A stretch of 64,000 nucleotides of DNA, taken from Arenibaculum pallidiluteum. GTDB taxonomy: Bacteria; Pseudomonadota; Alphaproteobacteria; Azospirillales; Azospirillaceae. The stretch is from NCBI RefSeq assembly GCF_017355985.1, contig NZ_JAFIQU010000022.1, forward strand, positions 1-64,000. The letters are read 5' to 3'. Under the pieces are notes generated by a model. That model made no database searches, had not been told where the DNA came from, and was given only the letters and a program-made list of their open reading frames with translations. The position numbers were made by a program, and so were the translations under genes. Shown here piece by piece: positions 17,455 to 26,179 of the stretch. Positions within the stretch are counted from its first letter, which is position 1; every line of letters begins with the position of its first letter.

Positions 17455-18846
17455 TCAGGTGATGCCGGTCAAGTAGTAGACCCCGATCACCACGAAGACC
17501 GCAGCCGTTTTCGTGCAGGTGATGGCAAAGATGTCGCCGTAGGCCTGCCGGTGCGTCAGCCCGGTAACTGCGAGCAGCGTGATCACGGCGCCATTGTGCG
17601 GCAGCGTGTCCATGCCACCGCTCGCCATGGACGCGACCCGATGCAGGACCTCCAGGGGAATGCCCGCAGCGTTCGCCCCTTCGATGAACTGGTCCGCCAT
17701 TGCGGCGAGCGCGATGCTCATGCCGCCAGAAGCCGAGCCTGTTATGCCGGCAAGCGCGGTCACGCTGATCGCCTCGTTGATCAGCGGGTCCGGGATGGAC
17801 CGGAGCGCGTCGCGGATCACGAGGAAACCCGGCAGGGCGGCGATGACCGCTCCGAAGCCGTATTCCGACGCCGTGTTCATGGAGGCAAGGAGCGCACCGC
17901 CGATCGCAGCCTTCGTGCCCTCGGCGAAACGCTGGGTCACGGGCCGCCAGGCGAAGGCCAGGACGGTCAAGATGCCCACTAGCAGGGCACCCTGGACCGC
18001 CCAGATCGCCGCCACCGACGAGACGTCCGTGACCAGCGGCTTCGCCATGCCTTCCAGGCGGACCTCATGGGTGGTCCCGTAGATCCCCGCCACGAGCGAC
18101 GTGAAGACCTTGTTCATGACGCCGACCACGATCAGCGGCAGGATGGCGATTGCGGGATGCGCGAGCCCCTTTTCCCCGACGGGTTCGGGCTCGTTGATGT
18201 GGTCATCGCCATAGCCTTCGCCTGCCGCGGCGGCCTGCCGGCGGCGCCATTCCAGGTAGCTGAGGCCGACCACGAGGATGAAGGCCGCGCCGAGCGTGCC
18301 CAGGATCGGGGCGGCCCAAGTGTCGGTCTTGAAGAACGTCGTGGGAATGATGTTTTGGATCTGAGGCGTGCCGGGGAGGGAATCCATGGTGAAGGTGAAG
18401 GCGCCGAGCGCGATCGTGCCGGGGATCAGGCGCTTGGGGATGTCGCTCTGGCGGAACATCTCGGCCGCAAAGGGATAGATCGCGAAGACCACAACGAACA
18501 GCGATACGCCGCCATAGGTCAGCAGGGCTCCGACCAGCACGATGGCCAGCATGGCGCGCTGGCGGCCGACGATACGGATCACTGCGGCGACAATGGATTT
18601 CGAGAAGCCTGATAGTTCGATGACCTTGCCGAAGACGGCACCAAGAAGGAAGACCGGGAAGTAGAGCTTCACGAAGCCGACCATCTTGTCCATGAACAGG
18701 CCGGTGAAGATCGGCGGCACCGCGCTCGGGTCGGTCAGCAGCACGGCAAGCAGGGCGGCGACGGGGGCGAATAGGATGACACTGAAGCCGCGATAAGCGA
18801 CAAACATCAGGAAGACCAGCGCCGCCACGGCGATCAGAAAACTCAT
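17455..18846 (-). CDS. GntP-family permease (gluconate/hydroxy-acid type)
   Basis: 463 aa, about twelve membrane helices, with GGGGAG before ATG 18846. Family segments include GRQRAMLAIVLVGALLTYGG, SLPGTPQIQNIIPT and SGGMDTLPHNGAVITLL. The last two resemble the substrate loops of GntP/IT-superfamily carriers for gluconate, D-glycerate, D-serine or 3-hydroxybutyrate. Upstream on the same strand lie a CBS-domain protein and an acyl-CoA:acetate/3-ketoacid CoA-transferase. A 3-hydroxy- or 3-keto-acid substrate therefore seems more likely than gluconate. The latter point is inferred from context only. Confidence 0.88.
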   Translation of the reverse strand: MSFLIAVAALVFLMFVAYRGFSVILFAPVAALLAVLLTDPSAVPPIFTGLFMDKMVGFVKLYFPVFLLGAVFGKVIELSGFSKSIVAAVIRIVGRQRAMLAIVLVGALLTYGGVSLFVVVFAIYPFAAEMFRQSDIPKRLIPGTIALGAFTFTMDSLPGTPQIQNIIPTTFFKTDTWAAPILGTLGAAFILVVGLSYLEWRRRQAAAAGEGYGDDHINEPEPVGEKGLAHPAIAILPLIVVGVMNKVFTSLVAGIYGTTHEVRLEGMAKPLVTDVSSVAAIWAVQGALLVGILTVLAFAWRPVTQRFAEGTKAAIGGALLASMNTASEYGFGAVIAALPGFLVIRDALRSIPDPLINEAISVTALAGITGSASGGMSIALAAMADQFIEGANAAGIPLEVLHRVASMASGGMDTLPHNGAVITLLAVTGLTHRQAYGDIFAITCTKTAAVFVVIGVYYLTGIT

Positions 18847-18943
18847 GGGCAGCTCCCCGTTGGCTTGTCAGGTGGTTTTCTTTTGAACGGCCGGCCGTCT
18901 GTGCGGCCCATCCGGAGCGGACGCCTCGACCCGAGGGTGCGCG

Positions 18944-19405
18944 CTAATAAGTGCCCGTATTCGTGGTCATCCTCAGGCGCTCGGTCTCGAGATCGTGGAT
19001 GAGATGCTGGTCCTCGGAGATCATCTCCTCGAGGACGTCGCGACTGGACAGTACGCCGACCACGCGGTCGTCCTCGAGCACGGGCAGGTGCCGCAGCCGA
19101 TCCCTTGCCATTAGCCCCACGCACCGTTCGATCGTATGTGCAAGCGTCACGCACAGCACGTCCGTCGTCATGATCTCGCTCACCGCCGTGCCCCGGGCCG
19201 TCCGCCCCAGCAGCTCGACCTTCCGGGCGCAATCGCGTTCGGAGACGATGCCGACCAGCCGTTCCCCGTTACACACGATCAAGGCGCCGACGTCCTTCTC
19301 CGCCAGGCTCTCCAGGGCTGAAAGGACGCTTGCCTCCGGGGAGATCCGGAACACCGCGCGCCGATCGCCCAACAGTTCCGCAACCGTCTTTCCGAGCCGG
19401 TCCAT
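18944..19405 (-). CDS. Tandem CBS-domain protein
   Basis: About 153 aa. ATG 19405 is chosen because GAGGAG then lies eight bases upstream; GTG 19411 would be too close to it. Two CBS motifs fill the protein: residues ~8-70 (SALESLAEKDVGALIV ... LVGIVSERDCARKV) and ~80-145 (ERCVGLMARDRLRHLPVLED ... VVGVLSSRDVLEEM). Such pairs bind AMP, ATP, SAM or similar adenosyl ligands. Its place between a CoA-transferase gene (31 bp upstream) and a GntP permease (about 97 bp downstream) suggests energy- or nucleotide-dependent control of this operon's products. That role is inferred. Confidence 0.88.
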   Translation of the reverse strand: MDRLGKTVAELLGDRRAVFRISPEASVLSALESLAEKDVGALIVCNGERLVGIVSERDCARKVELLGRTARGTAVSEIMTTDVLCVTLAHTIERCVGLMARDRLRHLPVLEDDRVVGVLSSRDVLEEMISEDQHLIHDLETERLRMTTNTGTY

Positions 19406-19436
19406 GATCACTGCTCCTCATCGCTTTTCCGCGAGT

Positions 19437-21389
19437 TCACGAGGGGGCCTCGGTATCGCGCCCGAGGTCGCGCAGGTAGCGCTCCGCCTCTTCGCGGCTC
19501 TCGTAAATATGCGGAGAGACGGCGCGCCGCTGGAGCGCGCCGCCGAACTTCATGTGCAGGAACGCGCTCGTGGTGTAGCGGGTCACGCCGGAGTAGAACC
19601 GGTCGACCAATCCCTTGACCATGTCGGTGTACGCGTCCAACAGCTCGGGGAGGATTGTGAAATTGTCGTAGTTGACGATCGCCAGAACCTTGCGGCCGAT
19701 CGGTTCCAGGCGCTCCTCGACCGCTCGACGGACGCGTTCGATGTCTTCGGGGCGGCGGATCTGGAACCCTTCGAAGTTGATGAAGAACAGGTTCTCCGTC
19801 GGTTCGAAGGTCAGGCGGGACTCCAGGGGCAGGCTCAGCCACTCCTCGCGGTACTGCATCGGGCCGGGCTGGAAGATGCGCGGGTCCATGGGCGCCGGGT
19901 CGCGCGTGACGACGGGCGCAAAGGCCATCTGAGCCAGGATGTCGCGCTCGACATCGATGCCTGGCGCCACCTCGGTCAGTTCCAGCCCATCGGGAGTCAG
20001 GCGGAAGACGCAGCGGTCCGTGACATAGAGCACCGGCTGGTCGCGGCGCACCGCCAGGGGGCCGCTGAAGGTGCGATGCTCGACCCGTTCGAGGAACTTC
20101 GGAACCCCGCGTGCCTCGAAGGTGCCGAGGAACACCAGCTTCTTGGCGTTCTGGCTGATGTTGATGAAGCCGCCGGCGCCCGCCACCCTGCGGCCGAACT
20201 TGCTCACGTTCACATTGCCCTCGCGGTCGACCTGCGCCATGCCGAGGAAAGCCACATCGAGCCCTCCGCCGTCGTAGAAATCGAACTGCGCGGGCTGGTC
20301 GACGAGCGCCTGGATGTTGCTCGCGGCGCCGAAATTGAGCCCGCCAGCCGGCATCCCGCCGATCGTCCCGGGCTCGGTCGTCAGGGTCAGGTATTCGAGG
20401 ATCCGCTCTTCGTTGGCGACGTTCGCGATGCCTTCCGGCATGCCGATGCCGAGATTGACCACGCTGTTGGGCCGCAATTCGAAGGCCGCGCGGCGAGCGA
20501 TGATCTTGCGAGGCCCCATCTCCATCGGCGGGATGCTGCGTATCGGCGCGCGGATCTCGCCGCTAAAGGCAGGGTTGTAGGCGGTGCCGAAGGTCTGCCA
20601 GTGCTGCTCCGGCGGAGCCACGACGACGCAATCGACCAGGATCCCGGGTATACGGACTAGCCTGGGGTTGAGGCTGCCGGGCTCGGCGATCCGCTCGACC
20701 TGCACGATGACAACACCGCCGGAGTTCCGGGCCGCTGTGGCGATCGCCAGAGCTTCCAGGACCAGGGCTTCCCTTTCCATGGTGATGTTGCCGTCCGGGT
20801 CGGCCGTGGTGCCGCGCAGGATCGCCACGTCGATCGGGCGTGCCTTGTAGAAGAGGTATTCCTCGCCTCCGAGCGTGACGGTCTCCACGATGTCCGCGGT
20901 CGTGCGGGCATTGATCTTGCCGCCGCCATGGCGCGGATCGACGAAGGTGTCCGTGCCGACCCGGGTGATGGTGCCGGGCTTGCCGGCCGCGATGTCGCGG
21001 AACAGGTGGCTGATGACGCCCTGCGGGAGGTTGTAGGCTTCGATCTCGCCGTCGATGGCGAGCTGCTGCAGCTTCGGGCAAAGACCCCAGTGTCCGCCTA
21101 TCACCCGAGCAAGCAGCCCCTTGTGGCCGAGATGGTTGAGACCGCTTTCCTTGCCGTCGCCCTGGCCCGCTGCGTATATCAGGGTCAGATCGCGGGGGCG
21201 GCCGGTGTCCAGAAATTGCCGCTCGATCCGCACTGCGATGGCTTCAGCGAAGCCGATCCCCACGAAGCCGCCTGTCGCGACGGTGGCGCCGTCGCGGATC
21301 AGACGGACGGCATCGTCGGCAGTGACGATCTTGTCCTTCGGGATAATCTTTCCGCCGTTCAGCAGCGGATGACCTTCCTGTTCCGGCAA
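19437..21389 (-). CDS. Acyl-CoA:acetate/3-ketoacid CoA-transferase, large single-chain form
   Basis: 650 aa from TTG 21389, preferred because GGGGAGGA lies eight bases upstream. An ATG at 21503 would add a basic, non-homologous leader. The alpha-like half starts [23 protein letters not shown]. The beta-like half has [17 protein letters not shown] and [14 protein letters not shown], where the Glu is the catalytic nucleophile forming the glutamyl-CoA thioester. Beyond the ~520 aa of YdiF-type enzymes there is a ~130 aa C-terminal extension ([20 protein letters not shown] ... [14 protein letters not shown]). Expected role: activation of a short organic acid by CoA transfer. It leads the operon with the CBS and GntP genes. 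Confidence 0.9.
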   Translation of the reverse strand: MPEQEGHPLLNGGKIIPKDKIVTADDAVRLIRDGATVATGGFVGIGFAEAIAVRIERQFLDTGRPRDLTLIYAAGQGDGKESGLNHLGHKGLLARVIGGHWGLCPKLQQLAIDGEIEAYNLPQGVISHLFRDIAAGKPGTITRVGTDTFVDPRHGGGKINARTTADIVETVTLGGEEYLFYKARPIDVAILRGTTADPDGNITMEREALVLEALAIATAARNSGGVVIVQVERIAEPGSLNPRLVRIPGILVDCVVVAPPEQHWQTFGTAYNPAFSGEIRAPIRSIPPMEMGPRKIIARRAAFELRPNSVVNLGIGMPEGIANVANEERILEYLTLTTEPGTIGGMPAGGLNFGAASNIQALVDQPAQFDFYDGGGLDVAFLGMAQVDREGNVNVSKFGRRVAGAGGFINISQNAKKLVFLGTFEARGVPKFLERVEHRTFSGPLAVRRDQPVLYVTDRCVFRLTPDGLELTEVAPGIDVERDILAQMAFAPVVTRDPAPMDPRIFQPGPMQYREEWLSLPLESRLTFEPTENLFFINFEGFQIRRPEDIERVRRAVEERLEPIGRKVLAIVNYDNFTILPELLDAYTDMVKGLVDRFYSGVTRYTTSAFLHMKFGGALQRRAVSPHIYESREEAERYLRDLGRDTEAPS

Positions 21390-22114
21390 TGGACGAATCC
21401 TCCCCGCTTTCCAGCTCCACGTCCGAGGTGAAGCTCGGCGGCGCCGATTGACGCCTCGGACATGTGGTTCGACGACTTTGACCGCCAGGCGGGCCATGGC
21501 CACGGCGCCATGGCAATCGATCGGACGTAACAGGACGCGGCTGTTCGAACTTCAGTGGCCCTTGCGCCGGTTACCGATCGGCTGCACGGCCGACCGGATC
21601 CGGCTCCAGGCGCCTCGCAGATGGTGAACAGGGGCAACCGGCTCCCGTTGCAGTGGCCGAGGCGCAGCGCGTTGCATCTCCCCAACGGAATTCCGGCCCG
21701 AGCACCTGCCTCGCCTCGAAGTGCCCTTCCCACGGATCCCACGCGCGTAGGCGCCTCTCCGCAGTCAGGATAGAAGGCCGGCGGCCGTCAGCGGTGCACC
21801 GTCATGCAGCGGGCTGAGCCTCGGCGTGGCGATGTCGAAGCCGCGAGGCCACTGGCGCCCCAGTCACGCTGCGCGGGGCGCTGGCGGACCTTGTTGACAA
21901 CGCCGCGAGGTACGGTGGTTCGGGAGGTATCGTCGAGGTGCCGTTCGGGGCAGCACCAGAGCCCGACCTGCAAAGTGCAGATCCCATTCGCGAAGCCATC
22001 GGCCGAACCGTAAAAACACCTACCTCCATTGCGTGCCCGTTTGGGACCGCGGTCCTTTTATTTCCGTTAACCATAGCGCGTTAAGAACCCCTCACGGATC
22101 GTGAGGGAGACAAG
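21390..22114. other. Intergenic region between divergent genes
   Basis: About 725 bp upstream of both the CoA-transferase operon and the GcrA-like gene. It holds promoters for both, a 12-bp palindrome (GGACCGCGGTCC at 22044-22055) and the hairpin at 22089-22107. No gene was recognised. Confidence 0.45.
22089..22107. promoter_or_regulatory. Perfect dyad overlapping the ribosome binding site
   Basis: CCCTCACG-GAT-CGTGAGGG ends eight bases before ATG 22115 and includes the GAGGG part of the Shine-Dalgarno. In RNA it would hide the ribosome binding site. As DNA it could be an operator. Either role is inferred from position and symmetry. Confidence 0.5.
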
Positions 22115-22804
22115 ATGTCCGCAGCGCGAAAAATCTCGGCACAAGAGGATCGTGGCTTCATCCAGGCATCGTTTGCGATGTCGGACGCGGAGATTGACGC
22201 TGAGGTCGCGCGTCGCTACGCCGCGGGCGAGAGCTCATCGGAAATCGCGCAGGCGCTCGGTCTCGGAATGATCGACATCGTCGGCCGCATTCGGCGTCTC
22301 GGCATTCAGCCGCCGGGCATGGGCGCCCGTCGCGTCCGGACGACGGAAGGAGATTCGGGCGGCACGGTGCATCCCTTCGCTCCCGTCAGCACACGCACCG
22401 TCGAGCCCGCGCTGCCAAATCCGCCAGTCGCCATGCCGGTAGCGGATTCGACGGAGGCCGCGGTGCGCACCGTCCGGCCCGAGGCTCGCCGCCCCGCTGC
22501 CAAAAGCACGCGCAGCACCACCGTCGCAGTCGAGGTCGAGCGCAAGCGCCCCCGCCTTGTCGAAGCCGTGGCAGAAGCCGCCTCGTTATCGGACGACGAC
22601 GATGACGACATGGTCGTCCGCGCCGGCTGCCCGCGTGGCTGGCTGATCAGCGAGCGCGAGTTCGACGTTCTGTTCGACCCTAAGTTCGGCCGCTTCGAGG
22701 ACCATGTTCCGCCGAAGCCCAAGCCCAAGACATACAAGCCACTTCCGAGCTTGATGGGCCAGGACTCACGCACAACCCGGCCGTCCACGCCTACCGGTGC
22801 GTGA
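22115..22804 (+). CDS. GcrA-like HTH protein with disordered acidic linker
   Basis: 229 aa. ATG 22115 follows GAGGGAG. Residues ~24-66 (DAEVARRYAAGESSSEIAQA then IVGRIRRLGI) resemble the N-terminal HTH of GcrA-type regulators (x-Y-x-G-x-S-x-x-x-I-A-x-x-L, then GR/K-x-x-RLG). A long Pro/Arg/Thr-rich linker and an Asp run (DDDDDD at ~165) follow. A compact C-terminal motif GCPRGWLISEREFDVLFDPK completes the protein. GcrA works with sigma70 at methylated promoters. Whether this protein does so is not known. The C-terminal motif is unlike canonical GcrA. Confidence 0.5.
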   Translation: MSAARKISAQEDRGFIQASFAMSDAEIDAEVARRYAAGESSSEIAQALGLGMIDIVGRIRRLGIQPPGMGARRVRTTEGDSGGTVHPFAPVSTRTVEPALPNPPVAMPVADSTEAAVRTVRPEARRPAAKSTRSTTVAVEVERKRPRLVEAVAEAASLSDDDDDDMVVRAGCPRGWLISEREFDVLFDPKFGRFEDHVPPKPKPKTYKPLPSLMGQDSRTTRPSTPTGA

Positions 22805-22926
22805 GGCGCCTTGGTCGAACAGCTTCGTCCGACAAGGCGCTGTACGAGGCTAAGCGGGCCGGGCGAAACCGGGCTATGTTCATGCGCGGCAACGCCTGCC
22901 TGGCTGGATCGCTGGCCTCGATCTGA
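22801..22926 (+). pseudogene. C-terminal remnant of a GGDEF diguanylate cyclase
   Basis: From about 22828 the frame reads SDKALYEAKRAGRNRAMF, the invariant end of GGDEF domains (A-D-x-A-L-Y-x-A-K-x-x-G-R-N). The rest of the cyclase, including the GGDEF loop, is missing. The frame ends at TGA 22924-22926. The preceding residues (VRRLGRTAS) are not homologous. Its position directly after the GcrA-like gene suggests a deletion fused the two regions. Confidence 0.6.
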
Positions 22927-22941
22927 GCGGTCGCGACGGCT

Positions 22942-23283
22942 GTGCTTCGACGCGCTCCCCCTTCAGGCGGCTCGATCTGCGGACTGCGAGCAGGGACACC
23001 GATTTCCGGAGTGGCGAACGCCACCGAGGAAGCACTGGTCATCGCGGAAGCTGTCGGGCCGTATGTGGCGGTCATCGATATCCGCCTGGGTCCGGGACCC
23101 GATGGCATCCGTGTTGCGGAGCGCCTGCGCAAGGACCACCGGTGCGGGCTGATCTTTGTGTCCGGATCGCGCGAGCGGGAGACCCTTGAGCGGATCTCGA
23201 TGGTCGAGGGCGCCGTGTTCCTCCAGAAGCCCGTCGATCCGACTGCACTTGTCGAACATGTCAAAGGCCTGTTGGCTGGATAG
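22942..23283 (+). pseudogene. Response-regulator receiver domain lacking its first strand
   Basis: The last ~90 residues form a receiver domain: LRAGTPISGVANATEEAL, VAVIDIRLGPGPDG (phospho-acceptor Asp), GLIFVSGSR (Ser/Thr switch) and VFLQKPVDPTALVEHV (conserved Lys). The first beta strand with the acidic Mg-binding pair (normally VLVVEDE) is absent. The N-terminal 20 residues of the frame (MLRRAPPSGGSICG) are unrelated. The protein could not be phosphorylated normally. It is a decayed single-domain regulator, adjacent to a GGDEF remnant and a hybrid kinase. Confidence 0.55.
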
Positions 23284-23609
23284 CGATTAGCCCGCCCCCT
23301 TGAACATGGCCTCCGCTGCGGCTGGCGCGCCGCATGCAGTCCGAAAGCGCTATCAGGGCCGCCGAGGGTTTCCCCGGGTCTCGGCGCGCGAAGCCGGTCC
23401 GGAACCCGGATGTCATCATGCCCCCGGGGGCCGACGATGCTGTGGCTCGCACCTTGATATGGGTAATGGACGTCGCCAGAGAGATTGGCGTCCTCAGAGG
23501 TCGCGAGCGGTCAAACAGGCTCGCCGCGGCGACAATGCCGGTGCGGTCCGCTAGCCATTCATGCCATTATCGCTCGCAACCTGGCCTGGCCTTCCGCGAG
23601 CAGTCTCCG
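23284..23609. other. Intergenic region upstream of hybrid kinase
   Basis: About 325 bp. An in-frame extension of the kinase to 23334 exists but has no kinase-like sequence. No other gene was recognised. Confidence 0.4.
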
Positions 23610-25694
23610 ATGAAATTCCTGCGCCCGGCCTGGCTTCTCGCCTTGGCGGCATTGCTGCCCCTCGTCATTCTCTCCGCAAGCCTCGGTACCGCATGGTTGC
23701 GCCAACAGCACGCCGCCATGGAGCAGGACGCCCTTGCACGCACCGATCGGATCGCTACGGCCGTCGCACGCGAACTGACTACCCAAATCACCCTCCTGAG
23801 AGCACTTGCGGAATCGCCGCTGCTGGACGGCCCCGTCGACAGGACGGTTTTCACCGAAGCCGCCGACCGAGTTCGTCGCATGATGCCGCTGTGGAGCGTG
23901 GTGGCGTTGAGCGACGATGCTGGAAACCGGCTTGTCGAGACGCCGGAACTCATGCCGACCGCAACCGGCAAGGTCGTCGATCTGGACAGCCATGTGCGGG
24001 CCGTCGCGCGGCGGGAAGCCGTTATCGGTGCCGTACGACGGGGGCCGCGTGGTCGGCCCGCCTTCGCCATCCGTGTCCCGGTCATCAGGGACGGTCGTCC
24101 CGTCTTGGTCCTGTCGGCCGTCGTCATGCCGGATGCTGTCCGGGACATCCTGTTCGCCGCTGGCCTGCCGCAGACCTGGATTGGCGCAGTGGTCGACGGC
24201 GACGGCAATTTGGCAGCGCGCACGGTTGGTCCCGCCACGTTGATCGGCGAACCGGCGAGCGACAGTGTCCGGGCAGCGCGGGATCGGGCCGACGAAGGCA
24301 TCCATGAGAGTGTGACGATCGAGGGGCTTCGCACAGTCAGCGTGTTCAAGGTCCTTCCTGGCACGCGATGGTCCGTCCATGTTGGTATCCCGCGGGGCGT
24401 CTACAGGGCACCACTGGTCCGCGCTGCATGGCTGCTGGGAACAGGCGCCGCCGTCAGTCTGGCGATGGTGGCTGCGATGATGTGGCTGCTCGTGCGCGAG
24501 TTCCGCCACCGGCGCCGCGAGGCCGTGGCGCGTGAGGAGAGCGAACGGCTGGAGGCTTTGGGCCGGCTGACGGGCGGTGTCGCGCACGATTTCAACAACC
24601 TGCTCATGGTTGCACGTGCCGGCGCCGATCTCATCAAGCGCCGAAAGGGCGACGCAGCCCAGGTAGAGCGGATCGCTGACAGCTTGATCGCGGCGGTCGA
24701 GCGGGGAGCCGCTCTGACCCGCCAGTTGCTGGCTTTCGCGCGGCGCAGCGAGTACCGCCCCGTCGATCTGGACCTTCGGCAACGGGCAGGCGGCTGGGCG
24801 GATCTGCTGCGGCAGGCCGTCGGCGCCGGCATCAACGTTTCACTGGCGCTGCCGGAGAGCCTGTGGTCGGTCCGCACAGATCCGCAGGCACTGGAGACTG
24901 CATTGGTCAATCTTGCGGTCAACGCCCGGGATGCCATGCCCTCCGGTGGCAGCCTGTTGGTAACCGCGACGAACGTCGTAATGCGCGGAACGCGCGCCGA
25001 TGCGGGACTTCACGGCGAATTCGTTTCGCTGAACGTGCAGGACACAGGTCACGGCATTCCCGCCGAGGTCCTCGGCCGGATCTTCGAACCTTTCTTCACG
25101 ACCAAGCCAGCTGGCAAAGGCACCGGTTTGGGGTTGAGCCAAGTTTTTGGCTTCGCGAAGCAATCGGGCGGCGCCGTTACCGTGGTCAGCGGTCCTGGGC
25201 GCGGCGCGACGTTTACCCTCTTCCTGCCACGCTCCCCGAACATCGCCGAGCCATCGGCGTCGGATCCCGGAATCGTGGTAGCGGTGGGCGGTACGCGGGT
25301 TCTAGTCGTCGAGGATAACGCAGAGGTCGCGCAGGCCCTGGAGGCAATGCTGGACACAGCCGGTTATCGTCCGACTGTCGTAACGGGCGCGGCGGCGGCC
25401 CTCGCGATGCTCGACGGCGGCCTAGGCGTTGACGTTGTGCTCAGCGACATCATGCTGGGGAGCGGCATGTCGGGCCTCGATCTCGCTTCGGAGATCCGGA
25501 AGCGCCATGCCAGCCTACCCGTCGTGCTCATGACGGGATACAGCCAGGCACTATCAGTGGGTGCAGGTCGTGGCTTTACGATCCTGACGAAGCCATTCGG
25601 AGTCGAGGACTTCACGGCGGCCCTCCAATCGGTCGGCTCACGTAGCCAGCCGGATCTCGGCCAAGGCAATATTGTGCAGTTTCCGAGAGCGTGA
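23610..25694 (+). CDS. Membrane hybrid histidine kinase (sensor-HisKA-HATPase-receiver)
   Basis: 694 aa from ATG 23610, where a hydrophobic N-terminus begins. TM1 is at ~5-30, followed by a ~240-residue periplasmic Cache-like sensor and TM2 at ~270-297. A HisKA domain follows with His326 in [11 protein letters not shown], then HATPase_c (N box NLAVNARDAM near 435-443, DTGHGIP at 478, GTGLGLS at 504). A receiver domain carries Asp613 (LSDIM) and Lys661 (TKPFG). It should autophosphorylate on His326 and pass phosphate to its own receiver. No output regulator is adjacent except the broken receiver gene upstream. The ligand is unknown. Confidence 0.92.
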   Translation: MKFLRPAWLLALAALLPLVILSASLGTAWLRQQHAAMEQDALARTDRIATAVARELTTQITLLRALAESPLLDGPVDRTVFTEAADRVRRMMPLWSVVALSDDAGNRLVETPELMPTATGKVVDLDSHVRAVARREAVIGAVRRGPRGRPAFAIRVPVIRDGRPVLVLSAVVMPDAVRDILFAAGLPQTWIGAVVDGDGNLAARTVGPATLIGEPASDSVRAARDRADEGIHESVTIEGLRTVSVFKVLPGTRWSVHVGIPRGVYRAPLVRAAWLLGTGAAVSLAMVAAMMWLLVREFRHRRREAVAREESERLEALGRLTGGVAHDFNNLLMVARAGADLIKRRKGDAAQVERIADSLIAAVERGAALTRQLLAFARRSEYRPVDLDLRQRAGGWADLLRQAVGAGINVSLALPESLWSVRTDPQALETALVNLAVNARDAMPSGGSLLVTATNVVMRGTRADAGLHGEFVSLNVQDTGHGIPAEVLGRIFEPFFTTKPAGKGTGLGLSQVFGFAKQSGGAVTVVSGPGRGATFTLFLPRSPNIAEPSASDPGIVVAVGGTRVLVVEDNAEVAQALEAMLDTAGYRPTVVTGAAAALAMLDGGLGVDVVLSDIMLGSGMSGLDLASEIRKRHASLPVVLMTGYSQALSVGAGRGFTILTKPFGVEDFTAALQSVGSRSQPDLGQGNIVQFPRA

Positions 25695-26179
25695 CGCGGG
25701 TGCCACGGTCGACGGTAGGATCTTTCGCCCGCCGTCTCCTCTGCCGTGCAACTCCCTGAACCCCCGCGTTTCGTGTGCTCCCAGCCGTCTGGTCCCGGAC
25801 AGGCCATGATCACGATCTTATCTGAGTGGTGCTCACGGTGATGCTGACGTCCTCGGTCCTGCTGCTGCAGCGATACCGCCAGATGTCGGCAGGGTAGCAG
25901 AACGAACTACGCCGGCCACTGTGGGGTGGCGGACAACATTGAGGCCCATCGGGCCTTGCGCCGGCTCCTGGCGGTCGCCGGCACCTCGCATGTCGGCACC
26001 GCCGCAAGAGAAGGACCCTCAGCTGCACGCATTCGCACTGTACAGCGCCACCCCGTATGGGGGGTAAAAGCTAAGGCAAATGGAGGTATTGAAACGATTC
26101 GATGTCTAACGTAATTCCGTGTCAAAACCTTGGGGACACCTTGGGAAACTGAAAAGGCGCAATGTATTGCGCCACAACT
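25695..26179. other. Intergenic region, no gene recognised
   Basis: About 485 bp between a kinase and a convergent patatin gene. A short plus-strand frame from about 25926 has no motif. An ACCCC-GTATGG-GGGGT dyad lies at 26050-26065. Confidence 0.4.

Noticed and set aside
22044-22055. GGACCGCGGTCC followed by TTTTATTT considered as a rho-independent terminator
   Set aside because: A 12-bp palindrome without a loop allows only a 4-bp stem; no gene ends just before it. It may be an operator instead.
26050-26065. ACCCC-GTATGG-GGGGT considered as a CsoR/RcnR-type metal operator
   Set aside because: No metal-sensing regulator or efflux gene is nearby and the arms are only five bases long.
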